Part shown: in pieces, positions 21,791-31,043 of the stretch
How the letters are laid out: each line of letters starts with the position of its first letter
Numbering within the stretch: the stretch's first letter is position 1
From: Bradyrhizobium elkanii USDA 76
GTDB taxonomy: Bacteria > Pseudomonadota > Alphaproteobacteria > Rhizobiales > Xanthobacteraceae
Direction of reading: 5' to 3'
Assembly: GCF_023278185.1 (NCBI RefSeq)
Contig: NZ_CP066356.1
Location: 5,324,001-5,388,000 of the forward strand
DNA: 64,000 nt
Notes under the pieces: model-generated
Told to the model about the DNA's origin: nothing
Database searches by the model: none
The model's input: only the letters and a program-made list of their open reading frames with translations
Translations under genes and position numbers: made by a program

Positions 21791-22645
21791 GTGAGCGCGA
21801 TCGACGATCTGCCGCCGCTGCGCGACATCATTCGCGAGCATTCGCTGTCGGCGCGTAAATCGCTGGGCCAGAATTTTCTGCTCGATCTCAACCTCACCGC
21901 GCGCATCGCCCGCGCCGCGGGCCCGCTGGAAGACTCCACCGTGATCGAGGTCGGGCCCGGTCCCGGCGGCTTGACGCGTGCGCTGCTTGCGCTGGGTGCC
22001 AGGCGCGTGATCGCCATCGAGCGCGACGAGCGGGCGCTGGCCGCGCTCGACTACATCGCCAAACGCTATCCCGGCCGCATCGAGATCGTGCATGGCGACG
22101 CGCAGCGCTTTGACCCGCGTCCCTTGCTCGATGGCGCCAAGGCCAAGATCGTCGCCAACCTGCCCTACAACATCGCAACCCAGCTCTTGGTCGACTGGCT
22201 GTCGATCGAGCCGTGGCCGCCCTGGTACGATATGATGGTCCTGATGTTCCAGCGCGAGGTCGCCGAGCGCATCGTCGCCCATGAGGACGAGGAAGCGTTT
22301 GGCCGGCTCGCGGTGCTCGCCAACTGGCGCGCCGAGACCAAGATCCTGTTCGACATCTCGCCCGCGGCCTTCGTGCCGCAACCGAAGGTCACGTCCTCGG
22401 TGGTACGATTGATACCGCGCGCCGCGCCCGAGCCGTGTGACCGCCGCATGCTCGAGCAGGTCGCGGCCGCCGCCTTCGGCCAGCGCCGCAAGATGTTGCG
22501 CCAGAGCCTGAAATCGCTGTCGGTCGATCCGGCGCGGCTTGCTGCCGCAGCCGGTATCGACGCGACACGGCGCGCCGAAACCATTCCGGTCGCGGGCTTT
22601 GTTGCCATGGCGAGGGAATTGGCCGATATACGGGCCACAAAATAG
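21791..22645 (+). CDS. rsmA: 16S rRNA dimethyladenosine transferase
   Basis: KsgA/RsmA dimethylates two adjacent adenosines near the 3' end of 16S rRNA late in 30S assembly. Motifs include SLGQNFLLD (residues 20-28), the SAM-binding [16 protein letters not shown] and the catalytic [11 protein letters not shown]. It has 284 residues. The GTG start immediately follows the pdxA TAA with no gap, so translation is coupled. Confidence 0.97.
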   Translation: MSAIDDLPPLRDIIREHSLSARKSLGQNFLLDLNLTARIARAAGPLEDSTVIEVGPGPGGLTRALLALGARRVIAIERDERALAALDYIAKRYPGRIEIVHGDAQRFDPRPLLDGAKAKIVANLPYNIATQLLVDWLSIEPWPPWYDMMVLMFQREVAERIVAHEDEEAFGRLAVLANWRAETKILFDISPAAFVPQPKVTSSVVRLIPRAAPEPCDRRMLEQVAAAAFGQRRKMLRQSLKSLSVDPARLAAAAGIDATRRAETIPVAGFVAMARELADIRATK

Positions 22646-22664
22646 AACAGCAGGAGAAAACGTA

Positions 22665-23723
22665 ATGGCGCGCATGGTTCGCCAATCCCTCGTCAAATTC
22701 GATGCACCGCTGTGCGAAACCATCGTCGACACGCCGAAGCCCCAGGGACGCGAAGTGCTGGTGCGCATCGAGCGCTGCGGCCTGTGCCATTCCGATCTCC
22801 ACATCCAGGACGGCTACGCCGATCTCGGCGGCGGCAAGAAGCTCGACACCACCCGCGGCATGACCCTGCCCTTCACGCTCGGCCACGAGATCGCGGGCGT
22901 GGTCGACGAGGTCGGCCCCGATGCGCCGAAGGATCTGATCGGGACGAAGAAGGCCGTCTTCCCCTGGATCGGCTGCGGCCAGTGCCGCGACTGCCTCGCC
23001 GGCGACGAGAATCTCTGCGTCAAGCAGCGCTTCCTCGGCGTCTCGATCGACGGCGGCTTCGCCACCCACGTGCTGGTGCCCGACGCAAAATACCTGCTCG
23101 ATTACGACCCGCTGCCGGTCAACCAGGCCGCCACCCTGATGTGCTCCGGCGTCACCGCCTATGGCGCGCTGAAGCGCCTGGTCGATCGTCCGCGCCAGCG
23201 CAATCTGCTGCTGATCGGCCTCGGCGGCGTCGGCATGATGGGCCTGTCATTCGCGCAGGCGATGTTCAAGCAGCCGATCACGGTTGCCGATCTCAGCCCC
23301 GCGGCGCGCGAGACCGCGCTGAAGAACGGCGCGGCGGCCGCCTATGACCCGGCAGAGCCCGATGTCGTCAAGCGCATGCTGAAGGAGAGCGACGGCGGCT
23401 TCGACGGCGTCGTCGACTTTGCCGGCAACGAGAAGTCGATGGCGTTTGCGGTGTCGACGGTCGCGCGCGGCGGCAAGATCGTGGTGTCCGGCCTGATGGG
23501 CGGCCAGTTCACGCTGCCGATGGTGCAGTGGGTGTACAAGCGCATGACCATCGAAGGCTTCATGGTGGGCACGCTGGCCGAAGGTCAGGAATTGATGACG
23601 CTCGCCCGCGCCGGCAAGATCAAGCCGACGCCGATGAAGGAAGAGCCGATGGCCGACGTCCAGAAATGGATCGACGAGCTGCGCGCCGGCAAGGTCGTCG
23701 GACGCATCGTCCTGAAGAACTAG
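22665..23723 (+). CDS. Zinc-dependent alcohol dehydrogenase
   Basis: A medium-chain dehydrogenase of 352 residues. The catalytic zinc site is CGLCHSD with GHEIAGVVDEVG, and the structural zinc site is CGQCRDCLAGDENLC with all four cysteines. The cofactor-binding loop reads LLIGLGGVGMMGL. I chose ATG 22665 because CAGGAG lies nine bases before it. It is 19 bases after rsmA but functionally unrelated to it. The alcohol substrate cannot be assigned. Confidence 0.92.
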   Translation: MARMVRQSLVKFDAPLCETIVDTPKPQGREVLVRIERCGLCHSDLHIQDGYADLGGGKKLDTTRGMTLPFTLGHEIAGVVDEVGPDAPKDLIGTKKAVFPWIGCGQCRDCLAGDENLCVKQRFLGVSIDGGFATHVLVPDAKYLLDYDPLPVNQAATLMCSGVTAYGALKRLVDRPRQRNLLLIGLGGVGMMGLSFAQAMFKQPITVADLSPAARETALKNGAAAAYDPAEPDVVKRMLKESDGGFDGVVDFAGNEKSMAFAVSTVARGGKIVVSGLMGGQFTLPMVQWVYKRMTIEGFMVGTLAEGQELMTLARAGKIKPTPMKEEPMADVQKWIDELRAGKVVGRIVLKN

Positions 23724-23724
23724 A

Positions 23725-23775
23725 GCATGATCCGAAACAGTGTGACGCGGTTTTCCGAAAGGTCATGCTGAGACA
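23725..23775. repeat. Interspersed palindromic repeat, family A (short copy 3)
   Basis: It begins GCATGATCCGAAACAGTG, contains GCGGTTTTCCG and ends GGTCATGCTGAGACATGAC, so the outer arms (GCATGA / TCATGC) are kept but the inner CAAACGCG block is gone. It follows the dehydrogenase stop directly. Confidence 0.7.
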
Positions 23776-23875
23776 TGACGTCCCGCCCGTGCTGCTACCG
23801 CCGGCGGGACGCGGCCGCTCCGATGGAACCTGACAGTCGAACCAAGCCATCGTTCGGTTCATGTTCCGCGGCCTC

Positions 23876-23908
23876 GGGCTCGCCGCAATTGCGGCACGCC
23901 GCGAGCCC
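23876..23908 (+). terminator. Compound hairpin downstream of the alcohol dehydrogenase
   Basis: GGGCTCG at 23876-23882 pairs with CGAGCCC at 23902-23908, and the interior holds the 12-base palindrome CCGCAATTGCGG. The structure is strong, but no T-run follows and it is 150 bases past the stop, so its role as a terminator is a guess. Confidence 0.4.
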
Positions 23909-24014
23909 CAATTAAGCCCTACCCGTTCCGGATTTGCGGCGCATTGCGACCCAACTCTTTGCCGAGATTGGGATCTCCAGCGTTTGCGTTAAAAAAGAGA
24001 TACCGGGGACGCGT

Positions 24015-25079
24015 ATGTCAAATCGTTCAGCGAAATTCGCTGCGGCGCTTGCCGCCAGCATGCTGGCCGGTGCCAGTTTCGGCGCCATGGCCCAGACCGC
24101 CGCCAATACGGCCAATAGCGCCAACACGGCGGACAGCTGTCTGTCCGCCCCCAAGGGAACCGCGCCTGCGGGAAGCCACTGGTTCTACCATCTCGATCGC
24201 AGCAAGAAGAAGTGCTGGTATCTCGGCGAGGCCAAGAACAAGGCGGCCAAGACGGCGACCACGACCGCACAGCAGCCGCCGGCGGCGGCCGCGCCCGATA
24301 CCACAACGGCCGACGCGACGCCGCCACAGAGCCAGCCGGCGCCGCAGAGCCAGCCCGCGCCGCAGCAGCCGGCGATGCGCAAGTCAGTCGCCGATGCCCA
24401 TGCCGAGTGGCCCTCGGTGCAGGCCGCAACCGTGCCTGCGCCAAGCGCCGACGCCGGCCAGGCCGGCGGAACGGCAGCAGCAACGACCGATCCGGCGGGA
24501 CCGGGTGCCAACGCCCAGCCGTCTGACGTGAACGCCAGATGGCTGGATGCATCGAGCATGGCCGGAACCAACGGAACCCGGCGCGCCGCGGACCCGCCGA
24601 CCGCGGTCGCGCAGGCCGACGCGACACCGCAACAGGCGGCCGCGCCGGCGCCTGCCGCCCCCGCCACGGCCGAGGCGTCCGTGGAGAAATCATCCTCCTC
24701 GACGCAGATGTTGCTGATCGTGATGGTTGGAGCGCTGGCGCTGGCCGGCATGGTCAGCGCGCTGGTGTTCGGGCTGACCCGCAGGCGCTCGGCGCCCTAC
24801 CAAACCGAGGACGAGTGGCACGCGCCGTGGGATTCGCTGCACACCGAGCCGGCGCCGCCGATGGCGGTTGTCAGCCGGGACCGTCCGCTGCGTCTGTCCG
24901 AGGCTGCGCCGCGCCGCGCCGAGACTCCCGTTCCGCGCCGTGCGGAGACGCCCGCTCCACGCCGCGCCGAAAAGCCAGCTCCACGTCGCGAGACTACGCG
25001 TGATCGGGATCAAAGGGAGCAAGACAACAAGCAGATCGCCGCAATGCTGCAGCGGCTTGCGCGCAGCGCGACGAATTAA
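24015..25079 (+). CDS. Exported membrane-anchored protein with Pro/Ala-rich linkers, function unknown
   Basis: A 354-residue protein with a signal peptide (FAAALAASMLAGASFGAMAQ) and a short cysteine-containing module, CLSAPKGTAPAGSHWFYHLD followed by KKKCWYL. Similar modules occur in many Rhizobiales proteins of unknown role, from memory. A low-complexity Ala/Pro/Gln stretch leads to one membrane helix at about residues 230-255 (MLLIVMVGALALAGMVSALV). The cytosolic tail has an eight-residue repeat of the form PRRAETPA, in three full copies plus a partial one. It converges on gmk. I do not assign a function. Confidence 0.8.
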   Translation: MSNRSAKFAAALAASMLAGASFGAMAQTAANTANSANTADSCLSAPKGTAPAGSHWFYHLDRSKKKCWYLGEAKNKAAKTATTTAQQPPAAAAPDTTTADATPPQSQPAPQSQPAPQQPAMRKSVADAHAEWPSVQAATVPAPSADAGQAGGTAAATTDPAGPGANAQPSDVNARWLDASSMAGTNGTRRAADPPTAVAQADATPQQAAAPAPAAPATAEASVEKSSSSTQMLLIVMVGALALAGMVSALVFGLTRRRSAPYQTEDEWHAPWDSLHTEPAPPMAVVSRDRPLRLSEAAPRRAETPVPRRAETPAPRRAEKPAPRRETTRDRDQREQDNKQIAAMLQRLARSATN

Positions 25080-25090
25080 GGTCCGCTTAG

Positions 25091-25131
25091 AAAAAAATGC
25101 AAACGGACGTGATGCGGTCGCATCACGTCCG
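25091..25131 (-). terminator. Rho-independent terminator of the yicC-gmk transcript
   Basis: CGGACGTGATGC (25104-25115) pairs perfectly with GCATCACGTCCG (25120-25131). Read on the minus strand the stem is followed by TTTGCA and then seven T residues (25097-25091), a canonical terminator just beyond the gmk stop. On the plus strand there is no T-run after the stem. Confidence 0.9.
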
Positions 25132-25138
25132 CAACGCG

Positions 25139-25795
25139 CTACTTCTCGAGCTGACGCTGCAGGCCGCGCACGAATTCGGTGAGGCCGGTGCGGCGCTCGC
25201 GCTTGAGGCGCTCGGCCTTCAGGATCGACTGCACCTCGGCAAAGGCGTCGTCGACGTTGTGGTTGACGACGATGTAGTCGTATTCCGCCCAATGGCTCAG
25301 CTCATGACTGGCGCGGCTCATCCGTCCGCGGATGACCTCTTCCGAATCTTGCGCCCGGGTATGCAGCCGCTTCTCGAGATCGGCGGCCGACGGCGGCAGG
25401 ATGAACACCCGCACCACATCGGCGCTGGCTTTCTGGTGGAGCTGTTGCGTGCCCTGCCAGTCGATATCGAACAGAACATCCTGCCCCACCGATAATGCGG
25501 CCTCGACCGGCGCACGCGGCGTGCCGTAGCGGTTGTCGAATACGGTGGCCCATTCGAGCAGTTCACCATGCTCGACCATCGTCTCGAACTTCTTCTTGTC
25601 GACGAAGAAATAGTCGCGGCCCTCGACCTCGCCCGGCCGCATCGGCCGCGTCGTCGCCGACACCGACATCTTCAGGCCCGGCTCGCGCTCCAGCAGCATG
25701 CGCGACAGCGTGGTCTTGCCGGCGCCCGAGGGCGACGACAGGACGAACATCAGTCCGCGCCGCTCAACGCCGTCAAAACCCTGCGCCGTCATCAT
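25139..25795 (-). CDS. gmk: Guanylate kinase
   Basis: It converts GMP to GDP. Walker A is SSPSGAGKTT (residues 19-28), followed by the GMP-binding stretch SVSATTRPMRPGEVEGRDYFFV. It has 218 residues. The ATG is directly adjacent to the yicC TGA, so the genes are coupled. It is the last gene of the mltG-yicC-gmk group and ends at a strong terminator. Confidence 0.97.
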   Translation of the reverse strand: MMTAQGFDGVERRGLMFVLSSPSGAGKTTLSRMLLEREPGLKMSVSATTRPMRPGEVEGRDYFFVDKKKFETMVEHGELLEWATVFDNRYGTPRAPVEAALSVGQDVLFDIDWQGTQQLHQKASADVVRVFILPPSAADLEKRLHTRAQDSEEVIRGRMSRASHELSHWAEYDYIVVNHNVDDAFAEVQSILKAERLKRERRTGLTEFVRGLQRQLEK

Positions 25796-26683
25796 TCACT
25801 CCAGATTCTGGACCTGTTCGCGGAACTGCTCGACCACGTTCTTCATTTCAAGCCCGGTGTTGGTCAGCTCGACGTCGTTCGACTTCGAGCAGCAGGTGTT
25901 CACCTCGCGATTGAATTCCTGGGCGAGGAAGTCGAGCCGGCGCCCGACCGGACCGCCCTTGCCGATCATCTCGCGCGCTTGGGCGATATGCGAGGCGATG
26001 CGGTCGAGCTCCTCGCGGATGTCGGCCTTGGTGGCGATCAGGATCGCCTCCTGGTTCAGGCGGTCGGCATCGAAGCGGTCGGACGTCTCGAGCAGTGCTG
26101 CGATCTGCTCGGCAAGCCGCGCCTTGATCGCCTCGGGCTTGCGGCCGGGAGCAGTCTCGGCGCGCTTGGCGAGCCGCTCGATCTCGTCCATCCGCTGCAT
26201 CAGGATCTGCCCCAGCGCATCGCCCTCGCGGCGGCGCATCTCGACAAGGCTGCCGAGCGCCTGCTCGAAGGCCATCGCTGCCGCCTCGCGCGCCGCCTTG
26301 TCCTCGTCCTCGTTGCTCTCAGGCTCGACCACCTCGATGACGCCCTTGATGCCGAGCAGTCCGTCAATGCTCGGTGCCACCGCGTCGATCCGCTGCGCGA
26401 GCGTGCCGGCGACCTTCACCACGGCGGCGAGCACGTCCTCATTGATCCGGATCGTCTGCGCCGCGTCGCTGCGCTTGACGCTGAGATTGGCGTAGACCGT
26501 GCCGCGCGACAGCAGCTCGCCGGCCCGCTTCTTGGCAAGCGCTTCCAGTTCGTCCCAGCCCGGCGGCAGCCGCAACCGCAGGTCAAAGCCCTTGGCATTG
26601 ACCGATTTCAGCTCCCACTCGAACGTATAGGGACCGCTTGCGCCATGGCTTCGGGCAAAGCCAGTCATGCTCGACAGCGCCAT
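25796..26683 (-). CDS. YicC-family endoribonuclease / stress protein
   Basis: The 295 residues begin LSSMTGFARSHGASGPY, the invariant YicC opening, and end with REQVQNLE; the C-terminal DUF1732 segment includes GGPVGRRLDFLAQEFNREVNTCCSKS. YicC proteins are reported as endoribonucleases that act on small RNAs in E. coli. The gene precedes gmk, as it often does in proteobacteria, and follows mltG with repeat A4 between them. Confidence 0.92.
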   Translation of the reverse strand: MALSSMTGFARSHGASGPYTFEWELKSVNAKGFDLRLRLPPGWDELEALAKKRAGELLSRGTVYANLSVKRSDAAQTIRINEDVLAAVVKVAGTLAQRIDAVAPSIDGLLGIKGVIEVVEPESNEDEDKAAREAAAMAFEQALGSLVEMRRREGDALGQILMQRMDEIERLAKRAETAPGRKPEAIKARLAEQIAALLETSDRFDADRLNQEAILIATKADIREELDRIASHIAQAREMIGKGGPVGRRLDFLAQEFNREVNTCCSKSNDVELTNTGLEMKNVVEQFREQVQNLE

Positions 26684-26815
26684 CGCGTGAAACTCTCCAA
26701 CAGAAGGATATGGGACTCACCCGGAGCCTGCGAGACTCGTGGGGAGCCGGTGCGACCTTAAAACGGATTCCGTGAAAGTGGAATTACGTTCCACCTCCGG
26801 AAACGCAGAGCTACA

Positions 26816-26925
26816 GCATGATCCGGAAAAGTGTGTAGCGGTTTTCCCTCGCGACAAACGCGTAGCGTTTGCGCGGCGATCATGCTCAAACAAGAAGCTA
26901 GAGCGCGATGACGATCGCGCTTTAG
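26816..26925. repeat. Interspersed palindromic repeat, family A (full copy 4)
   Basis: It has the same blocks as copy 2: GCATGATCCGGAAAAGTG, GCGGTTTTCCCTCGCGACAA, the arms AAACGCG / CGCGTTT with a short spacer, then GATCATGCTCAAACAAGAAG and finally ATCGCGCTTTAG. Its last bases contain the mltG stop codon (26922-26924), so the element forms the end of that gene and its 3' untranslated region. Confidence 0.85.
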
Positions 26926-28172
26926 CGCTGCACCACCGGCGGCGAATTGGTCTGCTGGGCTGCACCCTGCCGACCGCGCGGCGGCTTCTTTTGATTGGTG
27001 GGCTTCGGCGTCGTCGCCGTGGGATTGGTGTCGGCGCCGGGCGCCGCTGCGGCAGGCGCCGGATCATCCGCGGGCTCGACCGTGTCGTTCTGGATCTGCT
27101 TCTCCGACGCGCGCAGCTTGGCGACGTTCTTCGCGTGCTGGTCGTAGGTTTCGGTGAAGGCGTGGCCGCCGGTTCCATCGGCGACGAAGAACAGGTCGCG
27201 GGTACGCGCCGGGTTGGCGGTCGCCTCCAGCGAGGCGCGTCCGGGATTGGCGATCGGTCCGGGCGGCAGGCCGTCGATCACATAGGTGTTGTAGGGCGAC
27301 GGCTGCGTGATCTCGCTGCGCTTGATCGGACGGCCCAGCGTTCCCTTGCCGCCCACCAGTCCGTAGATGATGGTCGGATCGGACTGCAGCTTCATCCGCT
27401 GGCGCAGGCGGTTGACGAACACGGCGGCCACGCGGCTGCGCTCGTCGGCGCGGCCGGTTTCCTTCTCGACGATCGAGGCCAGCGTCACCAGCTGGTCCGG
27501 CGATTTCAGCGGCGTGTCGGTGTTGCGGCGTTCCCAGATTTCGGCAAGCACGCGCTTCTGCGCCTGCTGCAGGCGCTGGATCACCTGGTCGCGCGTGGTG
27601 CCGCGCGGGAATTTGTAGGTCTCCGGCAGCAGCGTGCCCTCGCGCGGGATCTCGCGCACCGAGCCGGTGAAGATGTCGTTGTCGGACAGCCGCGTCACGA
27701 TCTGCTCCGAAGTCAGGCCTTCCGGGATCGTGATGGCGTGCTGCACCACCTTGCCGTCGACGATGGTGGCGATGACGTCGCGCAGGCTGGCATTCTTCTG
27801 GAACGAATATTCGCCGGGCTTGAGATCGGAGCTTGCCTTCAGCGCGAACACGCCGCCGATGAAGACCCACGGATTGACGTTGATCACGCCCTCACGCGAG
27901 AGCACGTCGGCGATGTCACGCTTGCCGGCGCGCGCCGGGATGTTGACGATCTTGTCTTCCTGCAGCGGTCCCGGCGATTCCAGCGCCTGCTTGCCGTAGT
28001 AATACGTCGCTCCCGCGCCGATCATCAGGATGATCAGGATGGTGAAGATGGCATTGCCGACGATCACGAAGGGATTGCGGGCGCGATCCGAGCGCTTGGG
28101 CGGCGGCGGAAGCTGTTCGGGCTCCAGCGCGGCGCGTGGACTCCTCGGTGAAATGGGCGGCCTCTCACTCAT
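26922..28172 (-). CDS. mltG: Endolytic murein transglycosylase MltG (YceG)
   Basis: MltG cuts nascent peptidoglycan and is thought to set glycan chain length. The 416-residue protein has a cytosolic N-terminus, one membrane helix (PFVIVGNAIFTILIILMIGA, about residues 33-52) and a periplasmic YceG domain with the catalytic glutamate in ASIVEKETG, followed by the conserved SQPSPYNTYVIDGLPPGPI-type segment. The C-terminal Pro/Ala/Thr tail after about residue 365 is not part of the usual domain. It lies directly downstream of fabF. Confidence 0.94.
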   Translation of the reverse strand: MSERPPISPRSPRAALEPEQLPPPPKRSDRARNPFVIVGNAIFTILIILMIGAGATYYYGKQALESPGPLQEDKIVNIPARAGKRDIADVLSREGVINVNPWVFIGGVFALKASSDLKPGEYSFQKNASLRDVIATIVDGKVVQHAITIPEGLTSEQIVTRLSDNDIFTGSVREIPREGTLLPETYKFPRGTTRDQVIQRLQQAQKRVLAEIWERRNTDTPLKSPDQLVTLASIVEKETGRADERSRVAAVFVNRLRQRMKLQSDPTIIYGLVGGKGTLGRPIKRSEITQPSPYNTYVIDGLPPGPIANPGRASLEATANPARTRDLFFVADGTGGHAFTETYDQHAKNVAKLRASEKQIQNDTVEPADDPAPAAAAPGADTNPTATTPKPTNQKKPPRGRQGAAQQTNSPPVVQR

Positions 28173-28290
28173 CGATGCAAACCAATATCCTGCCGGTTGA
28201 ATCGTGGCCGGACAAACCCCTGCCCTGCCAATAGCATGCGCCCGCTATTAGGAGTCACCGCGGAATACGGCAAAACGGTGGACTAGTTCG

Positions 28291-28320
28291 AAAGTCCCGA
28301 TCGAATCGGAACGGGACTTT
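28291..28320. terminator. Hairpin downstream of fabF
   Basis: AAAGTCCCG (28291-28299) pairs with CGGGACTTT (28312-28320), and an alternative inner pairing of CCGAT with ATCGG is possible. It lies between mltG and fabF. The T-run on the minus strand is only three bases, so termination is uncertain. Confidence 0.45.
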
Positions 28321-28322
28321 GG

Positions 28323-28385
28323 ATTCTCGTTTTTGACGCATTTTCTTCACGCGAACCGGTACCCACTTCGCTCGAAAACGCTCTA
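28323..28385. repeat. Interspersed repeat, family B copy 1
   Basis: It reads ATTCTCGTTTTTGACGCATT, then TTCTTCACGCGAACCGGTAC and CCACTTCGCTCGAAAACGCT. Copies at 36815 and 59763 share these blocks almost base for base. It lies between the fabF stop and the hairpin at 28291. Confidence 0.85.
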
Positions 28386-28393
28386 ACGACCTA

Positions 28394-29659
28394 CTAATTG
28401 GTCACGCGCTGCACGATCACGGAAGCGTTTGTGCCGCCGAAACCGAAGGAATTGGACAGCGCCACATTGACGTCACGCTTGCGCGACGTATGCGGCACAA
28501 GATCGATCGCCGTTTGCACCGACGGATTGTCGAGATTGATGGTCGGCGGCACCACGTTATCGCGAATCGCCAGGATCGCGAAGATCGCCTCGATCGCGCC
28601 GGCCGCACCGAGCAGATGCCCGGTCGCGGACTTGGTCGACGACATCGAAACCTTCGAGGCCGCGTTGCCGAGCAGGCGCTCGACCGCGCCGAGCTCGATC
28701 TCGTCGCCGACCTGCGTCGAGGTGCCGTGCGCATTGATGTAGTCGAGGTCGGATGCCGCGAGGCCGGCGCGCTTCAGCGCCATGCTCATGCTGCGGAAGC
28801 CGCCATTGCCGTCCGGCGGCGGCGAGGTGATGTGGAAGGCATCGCCCGACAGGCCATAGCCGGTGACCTCGGCATAGATCTTCGCGCCGCGGCGCTTGGC
28901 GTGCTCGTATTCCTCGAGCACGAGGACGCCGGCGCCCTCGCCCATCACGAAGCCGTCGCGATCCTTGTCATAAGGCCGCGATGCCTTTTGCGGGGTCTCG
29001 TTGAAGCCGGTGGACAGCGCACGCGCCGCGCAGAAGCCGGCGATGCCGATCCGCGAGATCGGCGATTCGGCGCCGCCCGCGACCATCACCTCGGCGTCGC
29101 CGAGCGCGATCAGCCGCGCTGCGTCGCCGACCGCATGCGCGCCGGTCGAGCACGCCGTGACCACCGCATGATTGGGCCCCTTCAGGCCGTGCTCGATCGA
29201 GACGTAGCCCGAGGCCAGATTGATCAGGCGGCCCGGAATGAAGAAGGGAGAGACCCTACGCGGCCCGCGCTCCTTCAGCAGCACCGCGGTCTCGGCAATG
29301 CCGGTGAGGCCGCCGATGCCGGAGCCGATCATCGTGCCGGTGGCGAACTGGTCCTCATCCGACTTCGGATGCCAGTTGGCATCGTCCAGCGCCTGCTTGG
29401 CCGCGCACATCGCATAGAGGATGAAGTCGTCGACCTTGCGCTGGTCCTTCGGCTCCATCCACTGGTCGGGATTGAAGGTGCCGTTGGAGCCGTCGCCGCG
29501 CGGAATGTAGCAGGCGACCTGGCTCGGCAGGTCGGACACGTCGAACGTGTCGATCTTCTTGCCGCCGCTGTCTCCGGCGAGGATGCGCGCCCAAGTTGCG
29601 TCAACGCCGCAGCCGAGCGGTGTAAGCATGCCCAGCCCCGTGACGACAACTCGTCTCAT
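28394..29659 (-). CDS. fabF: 3-oxoacyl-ACP synthase II
   Basis: A condensing enzyme of fatty-acid elongation. The active-site cysteine lies in VVTACSTGAHAVGDA, and the two catalytic histidines in INAHGTSTQVGD and KSATGHLLGAAG. About 421 residues when started at ATG 29659 (MRRVVVTGLGML), which has GGAG eight bases upstream; an in-frame TTG at 29680 would add seven residues. It follows acpP at 96 bases in the fabD-fabG-acpP-fabF order. Confidence 0.97.
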   Translation of the reverse strand: MRRVVVTGLGMLTPLGCGVDATWARILAGDSGGKKIDTFDVSDLPSQVACYIPRGDGSNGTFNPDQWMEPKDQRKVDDFILYAMCAAKQALDDANWHPKSDEDQFATGTMIGSGIGGLTGIAETAVLLKERGPRRVSPFFIPGRLINLASGYVSIEHGLKGPNHAVVTACSTGAHAVGDAARLIALGDAEVMVAGGAESPISRIGIAGFCAARALSTGFNETPQKASRPYDKDRDGFVMGEGAGVLVLEEYEHAKRRGAKIYAEVTGYGLSGDAFHITSPPPDGNGGFRSMSMALKRAGLAASDLDYINAHGTSTQVGDEIELGAVERLLGNAASKVSMSSTKSATGHLLGAAGAIEAIFAILAIRDNVVPPTINLDNPSVQTAIDLVPHTSRKRDVNVALSNSFGFGGTNASVIVQRVTN

Positions 29660-29755
29660 TTCCACGTCTCCGGCCAGCAATGCGCGGCTGATAATAAGAA
29701 GCCGGGGGACCGCTCGATCGCGGTCCGTCCGGCCCCGTCAAATTCGCGATCGGCG

Positions 29756-29995
29756 TCAGCTCTTCGCGTTCTTCTCAAGAAACTTGGTCGCGTCGCCGAC
29801 GGTCAGAATCGTCTCCGCCGCGTCGTCGGGAATCTCGCAACCGAATTCTTCTTCGAATGCCATCACGAGCTCGACCGTGTCGAGGCTGTCGGCGCCGAGG
29901 TCATCGATGAAGCTCGCGCTATCGACCACCTTCTCGGGCTCGACACCAAGGTGCTCGACCACAATCTTCTTAACCCGCTCGCCAATCTCACTCAT
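29756..29995 (-). CDS. acpP: Acyl carrier protein
   Basis: A 79-residue acidic four-helix protein with the phosphopantetheine serine in [19 protein letters not shown] (Ser near residue 37). It carries growing acyl chains for the neighbouring Fab enzymes. The sequence [20 protein letters not shown] is the usual rhizobial AcpP start. A 289-base gap upstream suggests its own promoter, as in many proteobacteria. Confidence 0.98.
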   Translation of the reverse strand: MSEIGERVKKIVVEHLGVEPEKVVDSASFIDDLGADSLDTVELVMAFEEEFGCEIPDDAAETILTVGDATKFLEKNAKS

Positions 29996-30139
29996 CGTTC
30001 AACCTCGTTGTTCCATTGGACCCGACCCCAAGACGATACGAGCCATCGTGGTCGTCTCGATTACTCAGTCGCGCATAGTCTTGATTCGGCCCGGTCGTAG
30101 CCGATTAAAGCCCCGGCGAACGGCAGGCGTCGCCACGCC

Positions 30140-30166
30140 AATATACAGGGTTTCAAAATCCTGCAA
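30140..30166 (-). promoter_or_regulatory. Candidate acpP promoter
   Basis: On the minus strand TTGCAG (30166-30161) and TATATT (30145-30140) are 15 bases apart, or 16 if the -35 box is read as ATTGCA. The region between fabG and acpP is otherwise empty. The spacing is short, so this is only a candidate. Confidence 0.4.
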
Positions 30167-30284
30167 TGGCGTTCTTTGCCCATCCATGGGGGGTTCAGCT
30201 ACCATACTTCCAAAGCCTTGACTACACGCCTGAACCGGCTCCCGAAAACGGCTTTTCGCCGCATTGCGAGAGCCAGCAAGCAGC

Positions 30285-31022
30285 TCAAATCATAGCCATC
30301 CCGCCGTTGACGTGAATCGTCTGCCCGGTGACGTACGCGGCCTCGTTCGAGGCCAGATAGACCGCCGCAGCGGCGATGTCCTCGGGCGTTCCGAGCCGCG
30401 CCGCAGGAACCTTCGCCAGGATGGCCTCGCGCTGCTTGTCGTTCAGCGCATCGGTCATCGGCGTCTTGATGAAGCCCGGCGCGATGCAATTGGCGGTCAC
30501 GCCGCGCTTGGCGTATTCGGCGCCCAGCGTCTTGATCAGGCCGATGATGCCGGCCTTCGACGCGGTGTAGTTGCCCTGCCCCGGATTGCCGGTGACTCCG
30601 ACGATCGAGGTGATCGCGATGATGCGGCCGAAGCGCTTGCGCATCATCAGCTTGGTCGCGGCGCGCGCCAAGCGGAACGTCGCGGTCAGGTTGACCGCGA
30701 TCACGTCGTCCCAATCCTCGTCGCGCAGCTGCACGAACAGGTTGTCGCGGGTGATGCCGGCGTTGGCGATCAGGATGTCGACCTGTCCCATCGCAGCTTC
30801 CGCTGCCGGCACCAGCGCCTCGACGTCATCCTTGCTGGAGAGATTGCAGGGCAGCACATGCACGCGCTCGCCGAGCTTGGCCGCAAAGCCGTCCAGCACC
30901 TCGCGCCGCGTCCCCGAGATCGCTACCGTCGCGCCCTGCGCATGCAGCGCCTGCGCGATCGCGCCGCCGATGCCGCCGGTTGCGCCCGTGACGAGCGCCG
31001 TCTTGCCAGTCAGATCAAACAT
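30285..31022 (-). CDS. fabG: 3-oxoacyl-ACP reductase
   Basis: A 245-residue short-chain dehydrogenase that reduces 3-oxoacyl-ACP with NADPH. TGATGGIGGAIAQ is the cofactor loop, NAGITRDNL is the FabG-type NNAG region and YTASKAG carries the catalytic Tyr-Lys pair. Its place between fabD and acpP distinguishes it from other SDR proteins. The gap from the fabD stop is 21 bases. Confidence 0.96.
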   Translation of the reverse strand: MFDLTGKTALVTGATGGIGGAIAQALHAQGATVAISGTRREVLDGFAAKLGERVHVLPCNLSSKDDVEALVPAAEAAMGQVDILIANAGITRDNLFVQLRDEDWDDVIAVNLTATFRLARAATKLMMRKRFGRIIAITSIVGVTGNPGQGNYTASKAGIIGLIKTLGAEYAKRGVTANCIAPGFIKTPMTDALNDKQREAILAKVPAARLGTPEDIAAAAVYLASNEAAYVTGQTIHVNGGMAMI

Positions 31023-31043
31023 CGAATTCTCCTTCCGGCTGCT

